A stretch of DNA of 64,000 nucleotides from Edaphobacter dinghuensis (GTDB taxonomy: Bacteria; Acidobacteriota; Terriglobia; Terriglobales; Acidobacteriaceae), in assembly GCF_014640335.1 (NCBI RefSeq), contig NZ_BMGT01000004.1:124001-188000 (forward strand), given 5' to 3'. The notes under the pieces were generated by a model. That model was not told where the DNA came from and made no database searches. It worked only from the letters and a program-made list of their open reading frames with translations. The position numbers and the translations under genes are program-made. The first letter of the stretch is position 1, and each line of letters starts with the position of its first letter. This document shows, piece after piece, positions 44,458 through 52,574 of this stretch.

Positions 44458-44596
44458 CTCCATCATGTGCAAACGCATCTGATCGAATTTTGCCCTGCAA
44501 ACGGTTCAAAATGAACAGCAATTGTCACAAATAGAATCGCTCTTGCGCCTTATTCAGCTTGCCGATGTGTATTGAAAATAGGGCAAACAATGAAAA

Positions 44597-44626
44597 TTTG
44601 ACCGAGTTTTGGATCTGCGGCAAGAT
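44597..44626 (+). promoter_or_regulatory. Shared promoter, copy 8 (HTH-nucleotidyltransferase)
   Basis: TTGACC (44598-44603), 17-bp spacer beginning GAGTTTTGGA, and CAAGAT (44621-44626). The ATG is only 8 nt past the -10 and has no ribosome site, so the mRNA may be leaderless. Confidence 0.65.
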
Positions 44627-44633
44627 CGGCGCC

Positions 44634-45311
44634 ATGAAAATTACTTCGCGTCAATACATCGCTGGTTATCCCGCCCTGCAGATACAGAAATTCATCCGCA
44701 GATACCGTTTCAAGTACATAGACCGGTCAGAGGTCAGGAAATACTTCAATCTCAGCCCTCGCAAAGCGACCGCGTTTCTCGATGAAATGGCAAACCTCGG
44801 CTACCTAACGCTTTTTTCATCTAAGCCAAATGGGAAGTCTGAGTTTGAGGTAAATACGCATGGACAAGCATTAGCCGATGCATGTACCGCTAAACCGATC
44901 ACGCGCGAGGAAGCCGATCGCATTCTCGATGAATTCATGAATGGAGTTCACGAGGTCAACGCCGACGACGAATATGCTTTCAAAGTAACTTGCGTGGCTG
45001 TGTTTGGCAGCATGCTCACAAAAGACAAAGATCTCATCGATGAAGTAGAGGTTGCTATCCAGGTCGCACCAGCGACATCGGATTTTCAAAAATTTAAGTT
45101 GTTGTCCTGGTTTCGACGTCACGTATCAGGACGGAGATTTGAAACAGAACACTCGTGGACGTATTGGCCAAAGATTGAGATTTTCCTCGAGCTGAGATGT
45201 GGCTTAGAAAACCTCAGTTTGCACGAATTCCGAGAATTGCATGAACGGAAAGATACTCCGTATAGGATTCTCTACGGAGATCCCAAAGAAATGAGGAAGG
45301 AGCCGAAATAA
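44634..45311 (+). CDS. Winged HTH fused to nucleotidyltransferase-like domain
   Basis: A 225-residue protein started at MKITSRQYIAGYPALQIQKF (44634). Residues 1-75 form a winged helix (IDRSEVRKYFNLSPRKATAFLDEMANLGYL). Residues 105-190 look like a nucleotidyltransferase (VTCVAVFGSMLTKDKDLIDEVEVAIQV), with the GS motif but with DE/DV spacing that departs from the usual DxD, so activity is uncertain. Such HTH-NTase fusions occur as antitoxin or abortive-infection components. No partner is adjacent. Transcription is probably from the shared promoter directly in front. Confidence 0.65.
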   Translation: MKITSRQYIAGYPALQIQKFIRRYRFKYIDRSEVRKYFNLSPRKATAFLDEMANLGYLTLFSSKPNGKSEFEVNTHGQALADACTAKPITREEADRILDEFMNGVHEVNADDEYAFKVTCVAVFGSMLTKDKDLIDEVEVAIQVAPATSDFQKFKLLSWFRRHVSGRRFETEHSWTYWPKIEIFLELRCGLENLSLHEFRELHERKDTPYRILYGDPKEMRKEPK

Positions 45312-45370
45312 TTCTGGGCACATCGCTAGATCAACCAACCAGCTTTCTAGAACGGAACAGGCCACATTGC

Positions 45371-45433
45371 CAGTCTTAGAGCGTGGCCCTGAAAAGGCCG
45401 GCGTCGGCGGTTCGATCCCACCACCGTTACACA
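45371..45433 (+). tRNA. tRNA-Phe(GAA) relic
   Basis: It has GAGC, G, then the anticodon arm TGGCC-CTGAAAA-GGCCG (loop with T33 and anticodon GAA), then GGCGG-TTCGATC-CCACC (T arm, one mismatch). The D arm is shortened and the acceptor stem does not pair, so it is not a functional tRNA. It probably derives from a tRNA gene cut by an integration event. Confidence 0.5.
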
Positions 45434-45508
45434 CCTCTAAAGATTCCGATTTCCGGTCTTGTTCTTCGGCCAGCCGCATGAACCCGAGATTTCATGCGCG
45501 CCGGCGAG

Positions 45509-46309
45509 CTACTTCAAAGAAAATGTCCCGTATAGCATTCGCGCCAAGACAATACCCCCTGCAACAGCGATGAGAACGCTCAGAAGCGTTCCGATCAAAA
45601 AATATTCGGCAAATCGTGCGTCTTTCAGTTCTGGGAACCGGGCGATGGACTTGCCCGTCAGAATCAGCCCCACCATCGCGGGAGACTGGGCTGCGATCGC
45701 GGTGATGATCAAAAAGCGTTCGATCCAGCCTATATACATTCCGGCATTTTTGAGTTGCTCTGGAGTTTCGGTTCCCGTGGCACCGTCGAGATTCGAGGAC
45801 AAGCCCTTGGTGAAGTAGCGAATCAGGTGCCCACCGGCAAACATCACTGCGGAGTAGATCGTGATTGCCACCAGCAGATGAAATCGGGTCTTGGGGGCCA
45901 TAGTCGGCCACCAACTGAAAAGCCATGCTGCGTGGAGCCGGGCGAGGATCACGGTAGTCACAGCAACTGTAAGCAGATGCAGGAGCTGGTCAATAACGAA
46001 AAGAGCCGTATTGTCATAGCTCTTCCGACGAGCGGTGATAATCCCCTTGCCGGTGTCGATCACAAAGTGAATCGACAGATAGCTGACGATTACTAGCTGG
46101 TTGAACCAAGAGAAGAACGAAACATTCGCGAATAGCAGCAGAGAACACCATGCAGCAGCATAGTGAATTGCTATGTGGACGAGCCGAGCCCAAGTTCCCT
46201 TTCCTTTGTTGAGTGCGATCCAATTCGATTGCAGCGGAAAGTCCGCCAGCAGATGTGCGAGCAGAAGGGTCAGGAGTGTGGTGAGCGCGGGATGCACGAT
46301 AATGTTCAT
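45509..46309 (-). CDS. DUF3307 polytopic membrane protein
   Basis: A 266-residue protein with about seven transmembrane helices. It begins PALTTLLTLLLAHLLADFPLQSNWIALNKGKG, the DUF3307 signature (HLLADFxLQ). Partners of SatD are commonly of this type. A membrane effector controlled by SatD is plausible. Expression may be controlled by the operator at 46320-46337 in front of its start. Confidence 0.8.
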   Translation of the reverse strand: MNIIVHPALTTLLTLLLAHLLADFPLQSNWIALNKGKGTWARLVHIAIHYAAAWCSLLLFANVSFFSWFNQLVIVSYLSIHFVIDTGKGIITARRKSYDNTALFVIDQLLHLLTVAVTTVILARLHAAWLFSWWPTMAPKTRFHLLVAITIYSAVMFAGGHLIRYFTKGLSSNLDGATGTETPEQLKNAGMYIGWIERFLIITAIAAQSPAMVGLILTGKSIARFPELKDARFAEYFLIGTLLSVLIAVAGGIVLARMLYGTFSLK

Positions 46310-46319
46310 ATTCGTGGAT

Positions 46320-46337
46320 TTGTACTTATTCGTGCAA
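46320..46337. promoter_or_regulatory. Operator TTGTAC-N6-GTGCAA, copy 1
   Basis: Same arms and same spacing as the site upstream of satD. It lies across the satD stop codon, 10 nt before the DUF3307 start. Confidence 0.55.
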
Positions 46338-46982
46338 TTGGAAAGTTTTCTTGAACAAAGCGCCCATCGTGTCTGCTGTTTCGATCATGTGCCAGTAATG
46401 TGCCCGTTTGAGCGTTCTTGAAACAGTGGAAACGCCGACACCAAGCTTCTGGGCTGCCTCCTCCTGCCCAGAACTAGCGATCAGGGTATTTATCGTCTCC
46501 CACTGCTTTGCAGTTGTGCCTTCGATAAGGGTGTCGTGCAGGTGGTAGACCGTATTTGCGACGGAATCAAACTCTTCTACACCGGATTCAAAGCCGCTCA
46601 GGATGCGGAACTTCGGAGAGTTCTTGCTTAGGCGTTCGACAGCCAGCCGGGCTCTTTCAAACGCCTGCCCGCCAGCAAATCTGTTTATTGGAGTCTTACG
46701 AGCCTCGCTGACAAGACCTACTCCCACGGCAATCCATAAATGACTGGGATAGAAAAAGCGGCGGAGATCCAGCATGACGCGGGGTGTGTGCTCCGGTTCG
46801 GTCAAAATAGTTTGGAATTCGTCCCAAGCGGTGACCGCGTATCTGGACACAATCAGTTTCTCGCGAAGGTGTAAATCAGATATCTGTTTTAGCGTTTTAT
46901 CTCTCTTGAGGCGAAACGATTCAACCTTGCGCGAACCGACGATGTCGGCTGTAATCACAGAGAATCGCTCCTGTTTCGGCAT
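46326..46982 (-). CDS. satD: SatD family protein
   Basis: A 218-residue protein. The N-terminus FSVITADIVGSRKV resembles the start of class III cyclase/GGDEF folds (ADIVGS), but further metal positions are not evident. A C-terminal helix-turn-helix is visible (SGQEEAAQKLGVGVSTVSRTLKRAHYW). This architecture is that of SatD, usually found beside DUF3307 proteins. The HTH and the paired operators suggest it represses its own operon. Confidence 0.8.
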   Translation of the reverse strand: MPKQERFSVITADIVGSRKVESFRLKRDKTLKQISDLHLREKLIVSRYAVTAWDEFQTILTEPEHTPRVMLDLRRFFYPSHLWIAVGVGLVSEARKTPINRFAGGQAFERARLAVERLSKNSPKFRILSGFESGVEEFDSVANTVYHLHDTLIEGTTAKQWETINTLIASSGQEEAAQKLGVGVSTVSRTLKRAHYWHMIETADTMGALFKKTFQLHE

Positions 46983-46995
46983 CTCGACCTCACTA

Positions 46996-47013
46996 TTGTA
47001 CGTTTTTGTGCAA
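46996..47013. promoter_or_regulatory. Operator TTGTAC-N6-GTGCAA, copy 2
   Basis: TTGTAC (46996-47001), GTTTTT, GTGCAA (47008-47013): an inverted repeat 14 nt before the satD start. A further TTTTGTACG half-site follows at about 47022-47030. Confidence 0.6.
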
Positions 47014-47225
47014 TATTAGATTTTTGTACGAATTGAAGTCAGATGTCAATCTTTTGGGTCTTCCAATTGGAAACTGCCTTCTAGAAGGCCAATCAGGATG
47101 CGAAATTGCCTTTGCTGACGATGCGAGCAAGCTACCGACGATATCTGACTCTGCAAGTGGTATAGACATCACACGGAGTGGTCCGCCATCTATCTGAGCC
47201 GCTCCCCAACTCTCAATGTCTAGCC

Positions 47226-48674
47226 TTAGGTGAAATAGCGGAATCGTGCGTTGACTTTCTTGTTAGCTGGTACGTGCTTCAAGATGTCACCGACGCGGCG
47301 CGCGGCACGAACCGTGATCGGATCACCAGAATCGAATTGTGTGTTGTTGAAGTTGAGCTTGGAAAGGCCCACAAGTTCGCGTGCAAGCTCGGCCGAGCTG
47401 GTTTCTCCGTCTTCCCTGATGAACTCGATAGCGCGAGGAATGTAGGCCCCTGGGTAGACTTGGAAATATGGCACCGTGCCTTTCAGGTAGACGATACCTG
47501 AAGCATCATCAAAGAGAAGTGAGGTGCCGCGAATCATTGGAGACTGGCCTGCCCTCAATAGCCGAACCCCCGATCTTCGAACGGTCACCAGGTCGAGAAC
47601 TTCGAGCTTCTCATTGTCGGCAGCTCGGCGAAAACCTGCCTTTTCCTCTGCGTTGAAAGAAGAGGTTTTGTGCATTACGAGGCGCGCAGGCATATTTTTA
47701 TGTTCACGCCGATATGTGGCCAATCCATTGGCTAGAAGCGCAAAAGCATCATCCTCTGAAAGATGCGGACTTCGGTCGTCCTTGTCGTAGCTAGCACTTC
47801 CTCCTTGAACGATTAAGCCCTCCCCGCGTTCATCAAAAACTTGAGCAACGCTGGTCATGAGCTTGTCTCCGTCCACGCTCTTGAAGAAGCTCACTCCAAC
47901 GTAACAAGTAGTCAGGAGCGCTGGCTGTCTCGCTAATCGCCACGGAACACCGCCCGCTTTGTAATACAGGGCAGTATGGAAGTTCCAAGCTGTAGTCGCT
48001 TTGTCTTGTATGCGCCTGCCTTTGACTCGACCGGCAGTCGGACTACCGTACGTGTCCGGCCTCAGCAATTGGCACGGGAGTTGAAGATCAATAGCCTGCG
48101 CTTTGAAGAGATCATGGAAATTCAGGACAGACGGCGGTGCTACTTCCTGCTCAGGAGCGGGTTGTTGCAGTTCGTCAATTGGTGGGTCTATTCCAATTCC
48201 CTGGGAGACATCCCCGAGAGCAAAGACTTCTGGCGGCGGAGCTACCACGAGAACGTGAAGTCCGCTCTTACTTGCAAGGTCTCTCGCGTGATCCATAAAT
48301 ACTTCCACCAGATGCGGAAGCGGATTTCCGTTGCGCAGAGCGGCTGTCAGTTCGTGACGGGTTATAGTCCGAGTGAGGGTGTCGGACAGTTCCAAGGAAG
48401 TCCCGAAAACCTGTTGAGTCATGCCAGGAAATGCTGGCCGAAGAGCTTTCAGCTTCTGCTCGTCGGACGGAACACCGTCTTTGCAGCGCTCCAGCCAGTC
48501 CCGCACGCCGTCTACTGTGGCTGTTGTTCCAATCATTCCGATACGGATAGGCGTTGGTACGGAGGCACTACCCTTGTCGAATGCACCAAACGTCGACAGT
48601 CCTGCCCGGATGTCGACATGAAGATCATTCTGAAAGAAGGCTAGTTGCGGTTCTTCGACGATCTGCAGCTTCAT
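47226..48674 (-). CDS. Short prokaryotic Argonaute (MID-PIWI), inactive nuclease
   Basis: A 482-residue protein, the length of short pAgos that have only MID and PIWI domains. The PIWI half is recognisable: FHTALYYKAGGVPWRLARQPALLTTCYVGVSFFKS, then MTSVAQVFDERGEGLIVQGG, LARRL-type helix, ARLVMHKTSSFNAEE, and the closing VGLSKLNFNNTQFDSGDPITVRAARRVGDIL. The first catalytic Asp is replaced in YVGVSFF and another position by K/T in VMHKTSS, so slicing is unlikely. Short pAgos sense invading nucleic acid with a guide and activate a partner toxin. The gene overlaps the nucleosidase gene upstream by 4 nt, marking that protein as the partner. Confidence 0.85.
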   Translation of the reverse strand: MKLQIVEEPQLAFFQNDLHVDIRAGLSTFGAFDKGSASVPTPIRIGMIGTTATVDGVRDWLERCKDGVPSDEQKLKALRPAFPGMTQQVFGTSLELSDTLTRTITRHELTAALRNGNPLPHLVEVFMDHARDLASKSGLHVLVVAPPPEVFALGDVSQGIGIDPPIDELQQPAPEQEVAPPSVLNFHDLFKAQAIDLQLPCQLLRPDTYGSPTAGRVKGRRIQDKATTAWNFHTALYYKAGGVPWRLARQPALLTTCYVGVSFFKSVDGDKLMTSVAQVFDERGEGLIVQGGSASYDKDDRSPHLSEDDAFALLANGLATYRREHKNMPARLVMHKTSSFNAEEKAGFRRAADNEKLEVLDLVTVRRSGVRLLRAGQSPMIRGTSLLFDDASGIVYLKGTVPYFQVYPGAYIPRAIEFIREDGETSSAELARELVGLSKLNFNNTQFDSGDPITVRAARRVGDILKHVPANKKVNARFRYFT

Positions 48675-50461
48675 TCTTCGATCCCTTTTTCCTGAGGTGG
48701 TGTCTGCGCAGGAGCGTCCAAAGCTGTGAGCGCTCCCTCATACACTTCCGAAAGAAATGGAATGGATACGAGCGGAGCGAATTCTAGGAGGCGCGCAGAG
48801 TCTGCGCGTTTCCATGGCGCACGGAGTACCGCTTGCCAGAGAAGTAATTGACTTAGTACCGAACGGTTCCGCTCGAAGCGCTTGATTCCTGAGAGAAGAG
48901 ACTCGTGATATCGGCTCAGGCTTTTGCCGTCGTAGGTGAAGCGGTAGGTTGGAGTGATTTCTAAATACCAATTACCACCTAAGAGCCGGAATCGGCCTTG
49001 AAATGCGCTGTGGCGCTGATAATGGTATGCCTTTCCATTCTTCGCGGTTCGATCATAATGCGCGACTACGGTAACAGTGCTTCGTACGCGAAGATTTTGA
49101 TACTTGAGGCTTCGCTCCGGCTCATCAGGCCAGCCCAGGAAGGCATAAACATCCTGATCCTTGAAGTAACGCACGCCTTGCGCTCCCAAATCATCGCTCA
49201 GTGCGCCATTTAGGAGTTGTACGAACAGACGACGCCAGTTGGGATCACTAGAGAAAGCCCAGTCCCTCGTTTCGAGTTGTTCCAAGCCACCTGTATCGAT
49301 AACATTTCGCAGACGCGAACGCTCTGGATCAACGAGGCTATAAAACATCTTTTCTTGAACGGTCCAAGCATTGGAAATGTATTCTCTAGGTTTCGTAGTT
49401 GCATCCTGATTGAGCTGAGTCCATAGACTGCTGCGATTATTACCGTGGGCAGGCGCGACATAGAGTGTCTCAGGGAAATGTCGTAAATGAATCAGATTTG
49501 CGAAGCTCTCTTCAAGACTGTCTTCGCGAACATCGGCATTCTGATTGTCTGAGATGTTGATTGATGGTTCAGCACTCGGGTCAGTAGTGGATGTTTTTGC
49601 CGGTACCGGTTGCGTTTTGAGGTACGCGGCCGCAAAAGCAGCCGCTGAGGCACAAGCGTACTTGGTCCATGCATCCTGTCGCTTCAGACCAACAATGTCG
49701 CTCAAAGCGCGTATAGAGAGCATCGGCGTCTTATCGCGGGTCGCTCGATGGACGCCAGCGGACTCCATTTCCACAGCAATGATGCCGCGCGCGCTAGTGA
49801 TCCATGGGAGGAGTAACTCTGGATCTTTCACAAGACGATCACTAGCCGCAATCGCGCCTGCTAAGAAATGTGGTGGCCGTGATGGTATGCCCTTTTCAAA
49901 GTGAGCTCTTAGGCTTTCGCGAACACTCTTCTGCCAAGGTCTCGATCCATAGAGCTTTCCCGGAGCGAAACTTACTGGGGGTCTCGGGGGTAGGTCGGCC
50001 CACCATTCGCCAAGCTCATCCTCCCGTGCACTCAAATTGGCCACTCCTGTAGCGATCTGCTTACTGATCGGACCACCACCTACGTTGTAGGTAGTCTCGT
50101 CTTGGAACTTGCGAGCTTCAAGACTAAAGTCCAATATGCGTGTCGAGAGGACAACGTCACCAAGACTTATATCTTCTGAAGGGAGACCGCCTGCGATACC
50201 AACAATCAGTAGTAGAGAGGGTTGCAGATCGTCTATAAGGTCTCGCGCGGCTTCCTGAGCTTCTCCGTTCCCTTGTTCAATCTGCCTGAGCACCGCGATG
50301 GTGTATTGATGACCCTCACCAGCGTCAGCGGTTCGCAGCGTGTATTCCCGGTGTCGTCCCCTGTAAATCGTATGACCGCGAGGAAACGCATTTAGAACAG
50401 CGCGGAACTCATCATCTCGGATTGTCAGGATTCCCACATCGACCAGCGGCTGTGTCTTCAA
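48671..50461 (-). CDS. Nucleosidase/phosphorylase fused to putative APAZ region
   Basis: A 596-residue protein. Residues 1-285 form an MTA/SAH-nucleosidase-type (PNP_UDP superfamily) domain: VGIAGGLPSEDISLGDVV, AVEMESAGV (Glu231/Glu233), and SIRALSDIVG (Asp255). The catalytic positions are kept. Residues 310-596 have no enzyme motif; the block RFRLLGGNWYLEITPTYRFTYDGK...GIKRFERNRSVL suggests an APAZ-like adaptor, as in pAgo partner proteins (inference). In analogous systems TIR or SIR2 domains are fused to APAZ; here a nucleosidase would be the effector, perhaps consuming a nucleoside or nucleotide on infection. Overlaps both neighbours by 4 nt. Confidence 0.75.
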   Translation of the reverse strand: MKTQPLVDVGILTIRDDEFRAVLNAFPRGHTIYRGRHREYTLRTADAGEGHQYTIAVLRQIEQGNGEAQEAARDLIDDLQPSLLLIVGIAGGLPSEDISLGDVVLSTRILDFSLEARKFQDETTYNVGGGPISKQIATGVANLSAREDELGEWWADLPPRPPVSFAPGKLYGSRPWQKSVRESLRAHFEKGIPSRPPHFLAGAIAASDRLVKDPELLLPWITSARGIIAVEMESAGVHRATRDKTPMLSIRALSDIVGLKRQDAWTKYACASAAAFAAAYLKTQPVPAKTSTTDPSAEPSINISDNQNADVREDSLEESFANLIHLRHFPETLYVAPAHGNNRSSLWTQLNQDATTKPREYISNAWTVQEKMFYSLVDPERSRLRNVIDTGGLEQLETRDWAFSSDPNWRRLFVQLLNGALSDDLGAQGVRYFKDQDVYAFLGWPDEPERSLKYQNLRVRSTVTVVAHYDRTAKNGKAYHYQRHSAFQGRFRLLGGNWYLEITPTYRFTYDGKSLSRYHESLLSGIKRFERNRSVLSQLLLWQAVLRAPWKRADSARLLEFAPLVSIPFLSEVYEGALTALDAPAQTPPQEKGIEE

Positions 50462-51651
50462 CGGTTGTGTCCACCTTCTATTTTTGTGGATGTTTTCGCT
50501 TCTACCATGTTACCGACGCTCTTATTTGCATTCCCACAGGTCGAGGCGGAATCCGATATGGAAAGGCGTTTCGAAGCCCGCTTCTGAAGAACTGCTGGAA
50601 GGTCTGTTAAATGTTGCAAGAGGGCTGTATTCATGCGTTCTCCCATCTTCGCGATACTGAGAATGTGATGGCAGGCCTTTTCAGTAACCACTACATCGCA
50701 GTAAGGTGTCGCAAGCGCCAAGGCGTCAATATCGTAGATATCGTTGACGGCCCACGTCCGCTGTCCGTTTCGATGCCATGCTGCCTTCAGCACGATAGCG
50801 ACGTCGGTGCTTGGCATAGATCGAACCAGTCTCCTGCCTGATTCCGGATTCTTAACTAGGTCCGGAAGGACGAGGCCTCTCTCTTCGAGCGCCCTGGGAA
50901 GGATGTTCTGAAACTCAATGATAAGTTCACGTGCGGATACAAAATCGTCCAATCGCCCGCGCCTGGACTTTGGATCAGAATCGAGTCTCTGCTTGAAGTC
51001 GAGCTCTTGTTGGACTCGGCCGTCGGTCACAGCAGTTGGCCCTTCAGGTTTATATCCAAGGGTACGCAGTTCAGCCCCATCCTCTGAGTTGACCGGCCCT
51101 CGCAAGATGGATCGTTCCATTCTCAAGATGGAATCTTTCATGAACATGTCAAAGGCTGCGGAGCCGTAGCGTTGTCGAAAGCTCTCTGTTTCATCCCCAG
51201 AGGGCCCCATGATCGAGAACCCACTCTGCACACCAAATGCATGACGGATACCGCGGCCGACTAAAGGCACCTTTGGAAGCGGATTCGGAAGCTTCGCAAT
51301 TGGATCTAGGACTGCTGAAAGCTCCAGTTCCATCACTACGACTCGGCTCACAAGCGTATTGAAATCGGTGAGTTCTTCAATTACCTCCGCGAGCCGTCGT
51401 CGTTGTTCGGGATCTTTTATCTTTTGCACTTCCGCATAGATAGTTCCTGAAAGGACAAATATGGCGTTTCCAGCGGAACGTGCAGCACGGCATGCTTCGA
51501 GCACAACGTTATGCTTTGCTCCTTGCCGATGACCTGTCAGGGCCTGCGGCAATCCGATCCAGTGGTTCAGGTCGAGGTAAACGACAAGCTGCTCTGCCGG
51601 AGGGAGATCCAACAAGCGTGGCCAAACCAGAGAAGGCGCCGTGTCATACAT
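50458..51651 (-). CDS. PIN-like nuclease family protein
   Basis: A 397-residue protein. YLDLNHWIGL near residues 25-34 resembles the first acidic PIN motif. ALATPYCDVVVTEKACHHIL near residue 320 looks like the closing PIN motif (CDxVxxE), preceded by NDIYDIDALALA. The middle is a long helical insert, unlike small VapC toxins. The 3' end overlaps the nucleosidase gene by 4 nt, so the PIN-like protein is coupled to the Argonaute module. It may be an RNase effector or a guide-processing enzyme. Confidence 0.7.
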   Translation of the reverse strand: MYDTAPSLVWPRLLDLPPAEQLVVYLDLNHWIGLPQALTGHRQGAKHNVVLEACRAARSAGNAIFVLSGTIYAEVQKIKDPEQRRRLAEVIEELTDFNTLVSRVVVMELELSAVLDPIAKLPNPLPKVPLVGRGIRHAFGVQSGFSIMGPSGDETESFRQRYGSAAFDMFMKDSILRMERSILRGPVNSEDGAELRTLGYKPEGPTAVTDGRVQQELDFKQRLDSDPKSRRGRLDDFVSARELIIEFQNILPRALEERGLVLPDLVKNPESGRRLVRSMPSTDVAIVLKAAWHRNGQRTWAVNDIYDIDALALATPYCDVVVTEKACHHILSIAKMGERMNTALLQHLTDLPAVLQKRASKRLSISDSASTCGNANKSVGNMVEAKTSTKIEGGHNR

Positions 51652-51666
51652 GTCGTGAAGAAACTC

Positions 51667-52296
51667 CTATGAGACGGGGCTCACGCAAAAGCATCCGGTG
51701 GGTGGAGGAAAACCGTTCTGTCGAACCTCTCGATAAGCCTCAAAGTAGTTTCGCGGAAGAGTTTGCGCACCAACTCTCTTCGCAAGAAGCTTTACTTGTA
51801 TGCCCTCTGCCTCCAGGCGCCGGCGAAAGGTCCATCTGTGGGCATCACCGCAGACAAAAAGCACATCGTGCTTAAGTCCGTCTCCCAAACAATCAATCCA
51901 AAACTTCTCGCGGACCGGCCACCGATGAGCAATCTCGTGACGATACGCGAGATCTACTGTCGGGACCCGCGCCTCCCATTCGGATGGAGGACATGGCCCC
52001 AAGAACGGAAGCGATTCTTCTATCTGAAGCTGGTCCTTCTCGTCCCAAGTAGGTTCGCAGAATTTATGGGTGATTCCGCTCTCACAAGCTGCTTCCTGTA
52101 CTACCGACTGTCGCTGCGTGTTGCGTAGGATCGTTGTATTCGCTTCCTCAGCAATCAGCTCCGGTTTATAGCGCACAGCGGCTGCCAAAACGAGTTTCTT
52201 GAATTCAGCGTGCGCCTGATTTTCGGGGTCGGTTAAAGAGCTCCCGTTTCGGTACGTCTGAGCCTTACCGTGATCACAGCCGATAAGATATACCAC
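51667..52296 (-). CDS. Hypothetical protein of the cyclase-Argonaute cluster
   Basis: A 209-residue protein with a GTG start and AGAGGAG 12 nt upstream. Alpha/beta; conserved-looking blocks are ELIAEEAN, VDLAYRHEIAHRWPVREKFWIDCL and DVLFVCGDAHRWTFRRRLEAEG, which recall His/Asp/Glu clusters of metal-dependent TraB-like or hydrolase domains. I cannot name the family. It is 15 nt from both neighbours and probably in one operon with them. Confidence 0.65.
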   Translation of the reverse strand: MVYLIGCDHGKAQTYRNGSSLTDPENQAHAEFKKLVLAAAVRYKPELIAEEANTTILRNTQRQSVVQEAACESGITHKFCEPTWDEKDQLQIEESLPFLGPCPPSEWEARVPTVDLAYRHEIAHRWPVREKFWIDCLGDGLKHDVLFVCGDAHRWTFRRRLEAEGIQVKLLAKRVGAQTLPRNYFEAYREVRQNGFPPPTGCFCVSPVS

Positions 52297-52311
52297 CGTT
52301 CTACTGCTCCT

Positions 52312-52530
52312 CTAGCGTGACTTTCGTTTCGGTCCGAACATGTGGCGGAACTTATCTGGACCGCCATCGTCCCTAGATCTGACGCGTGCTGCGACGACGT
52401 GGTCATTGGGTCTGAGATCGTGTGCTTTCTCACCCGCCGCGAGTTGCGTGTCTCCTCTCGCGATAACGCGCTTGTTCTGAATCGCCGCGAATGTTCCACC
52501 CTCTTCTGGTTCAACGATGACGTTTGGCAT
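52312..52530 (-). CDS. Small DUF2188-like protein
   Basis: A 72-residue basic protein with GAGG 7 nt before the ATG. VIVEPEEGGTFAAIQNKRVIARGDTQLAAGEKAHDL has the beta-beta-alpha outline of DUF2188 proteins, and its C-terminus is GPDKFRHMFGPKRKSR. A possible ubiquitin-like or substrate role beside the E2-like gene has not been shown. Assignment to DUF2188 is tentative. Confidence 0.55.
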   Translation of the reverse strand: MPNVIVEPEEGGTFAAIQNKRVIARGDTQLAAGEKAHDLRPNDHVVAARVRSRDDGGPDKFRHMFGPKRKSR

Positions 52531-52574
52531 TTACTTCCTCTTTCTGTTGCAGTTTTGGGTACTGTCTGAACCTG

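Noticed and set aside
46796..46815. GGTCAAAAT match to the shared promoter motif inside satD
   Set aside because: It lies within a coding region, lacks the spacer conservation and a -10, and no gene starts downstream.
47061..47088. Two 12-bp palindromes (TTCCAATTGGAA and CCTTCTAGAAGG)
   Set aside because: Both lie in a short spacer with no clear promoter relation; 12-bp palindromes can arise by chance, so no function is claimed.
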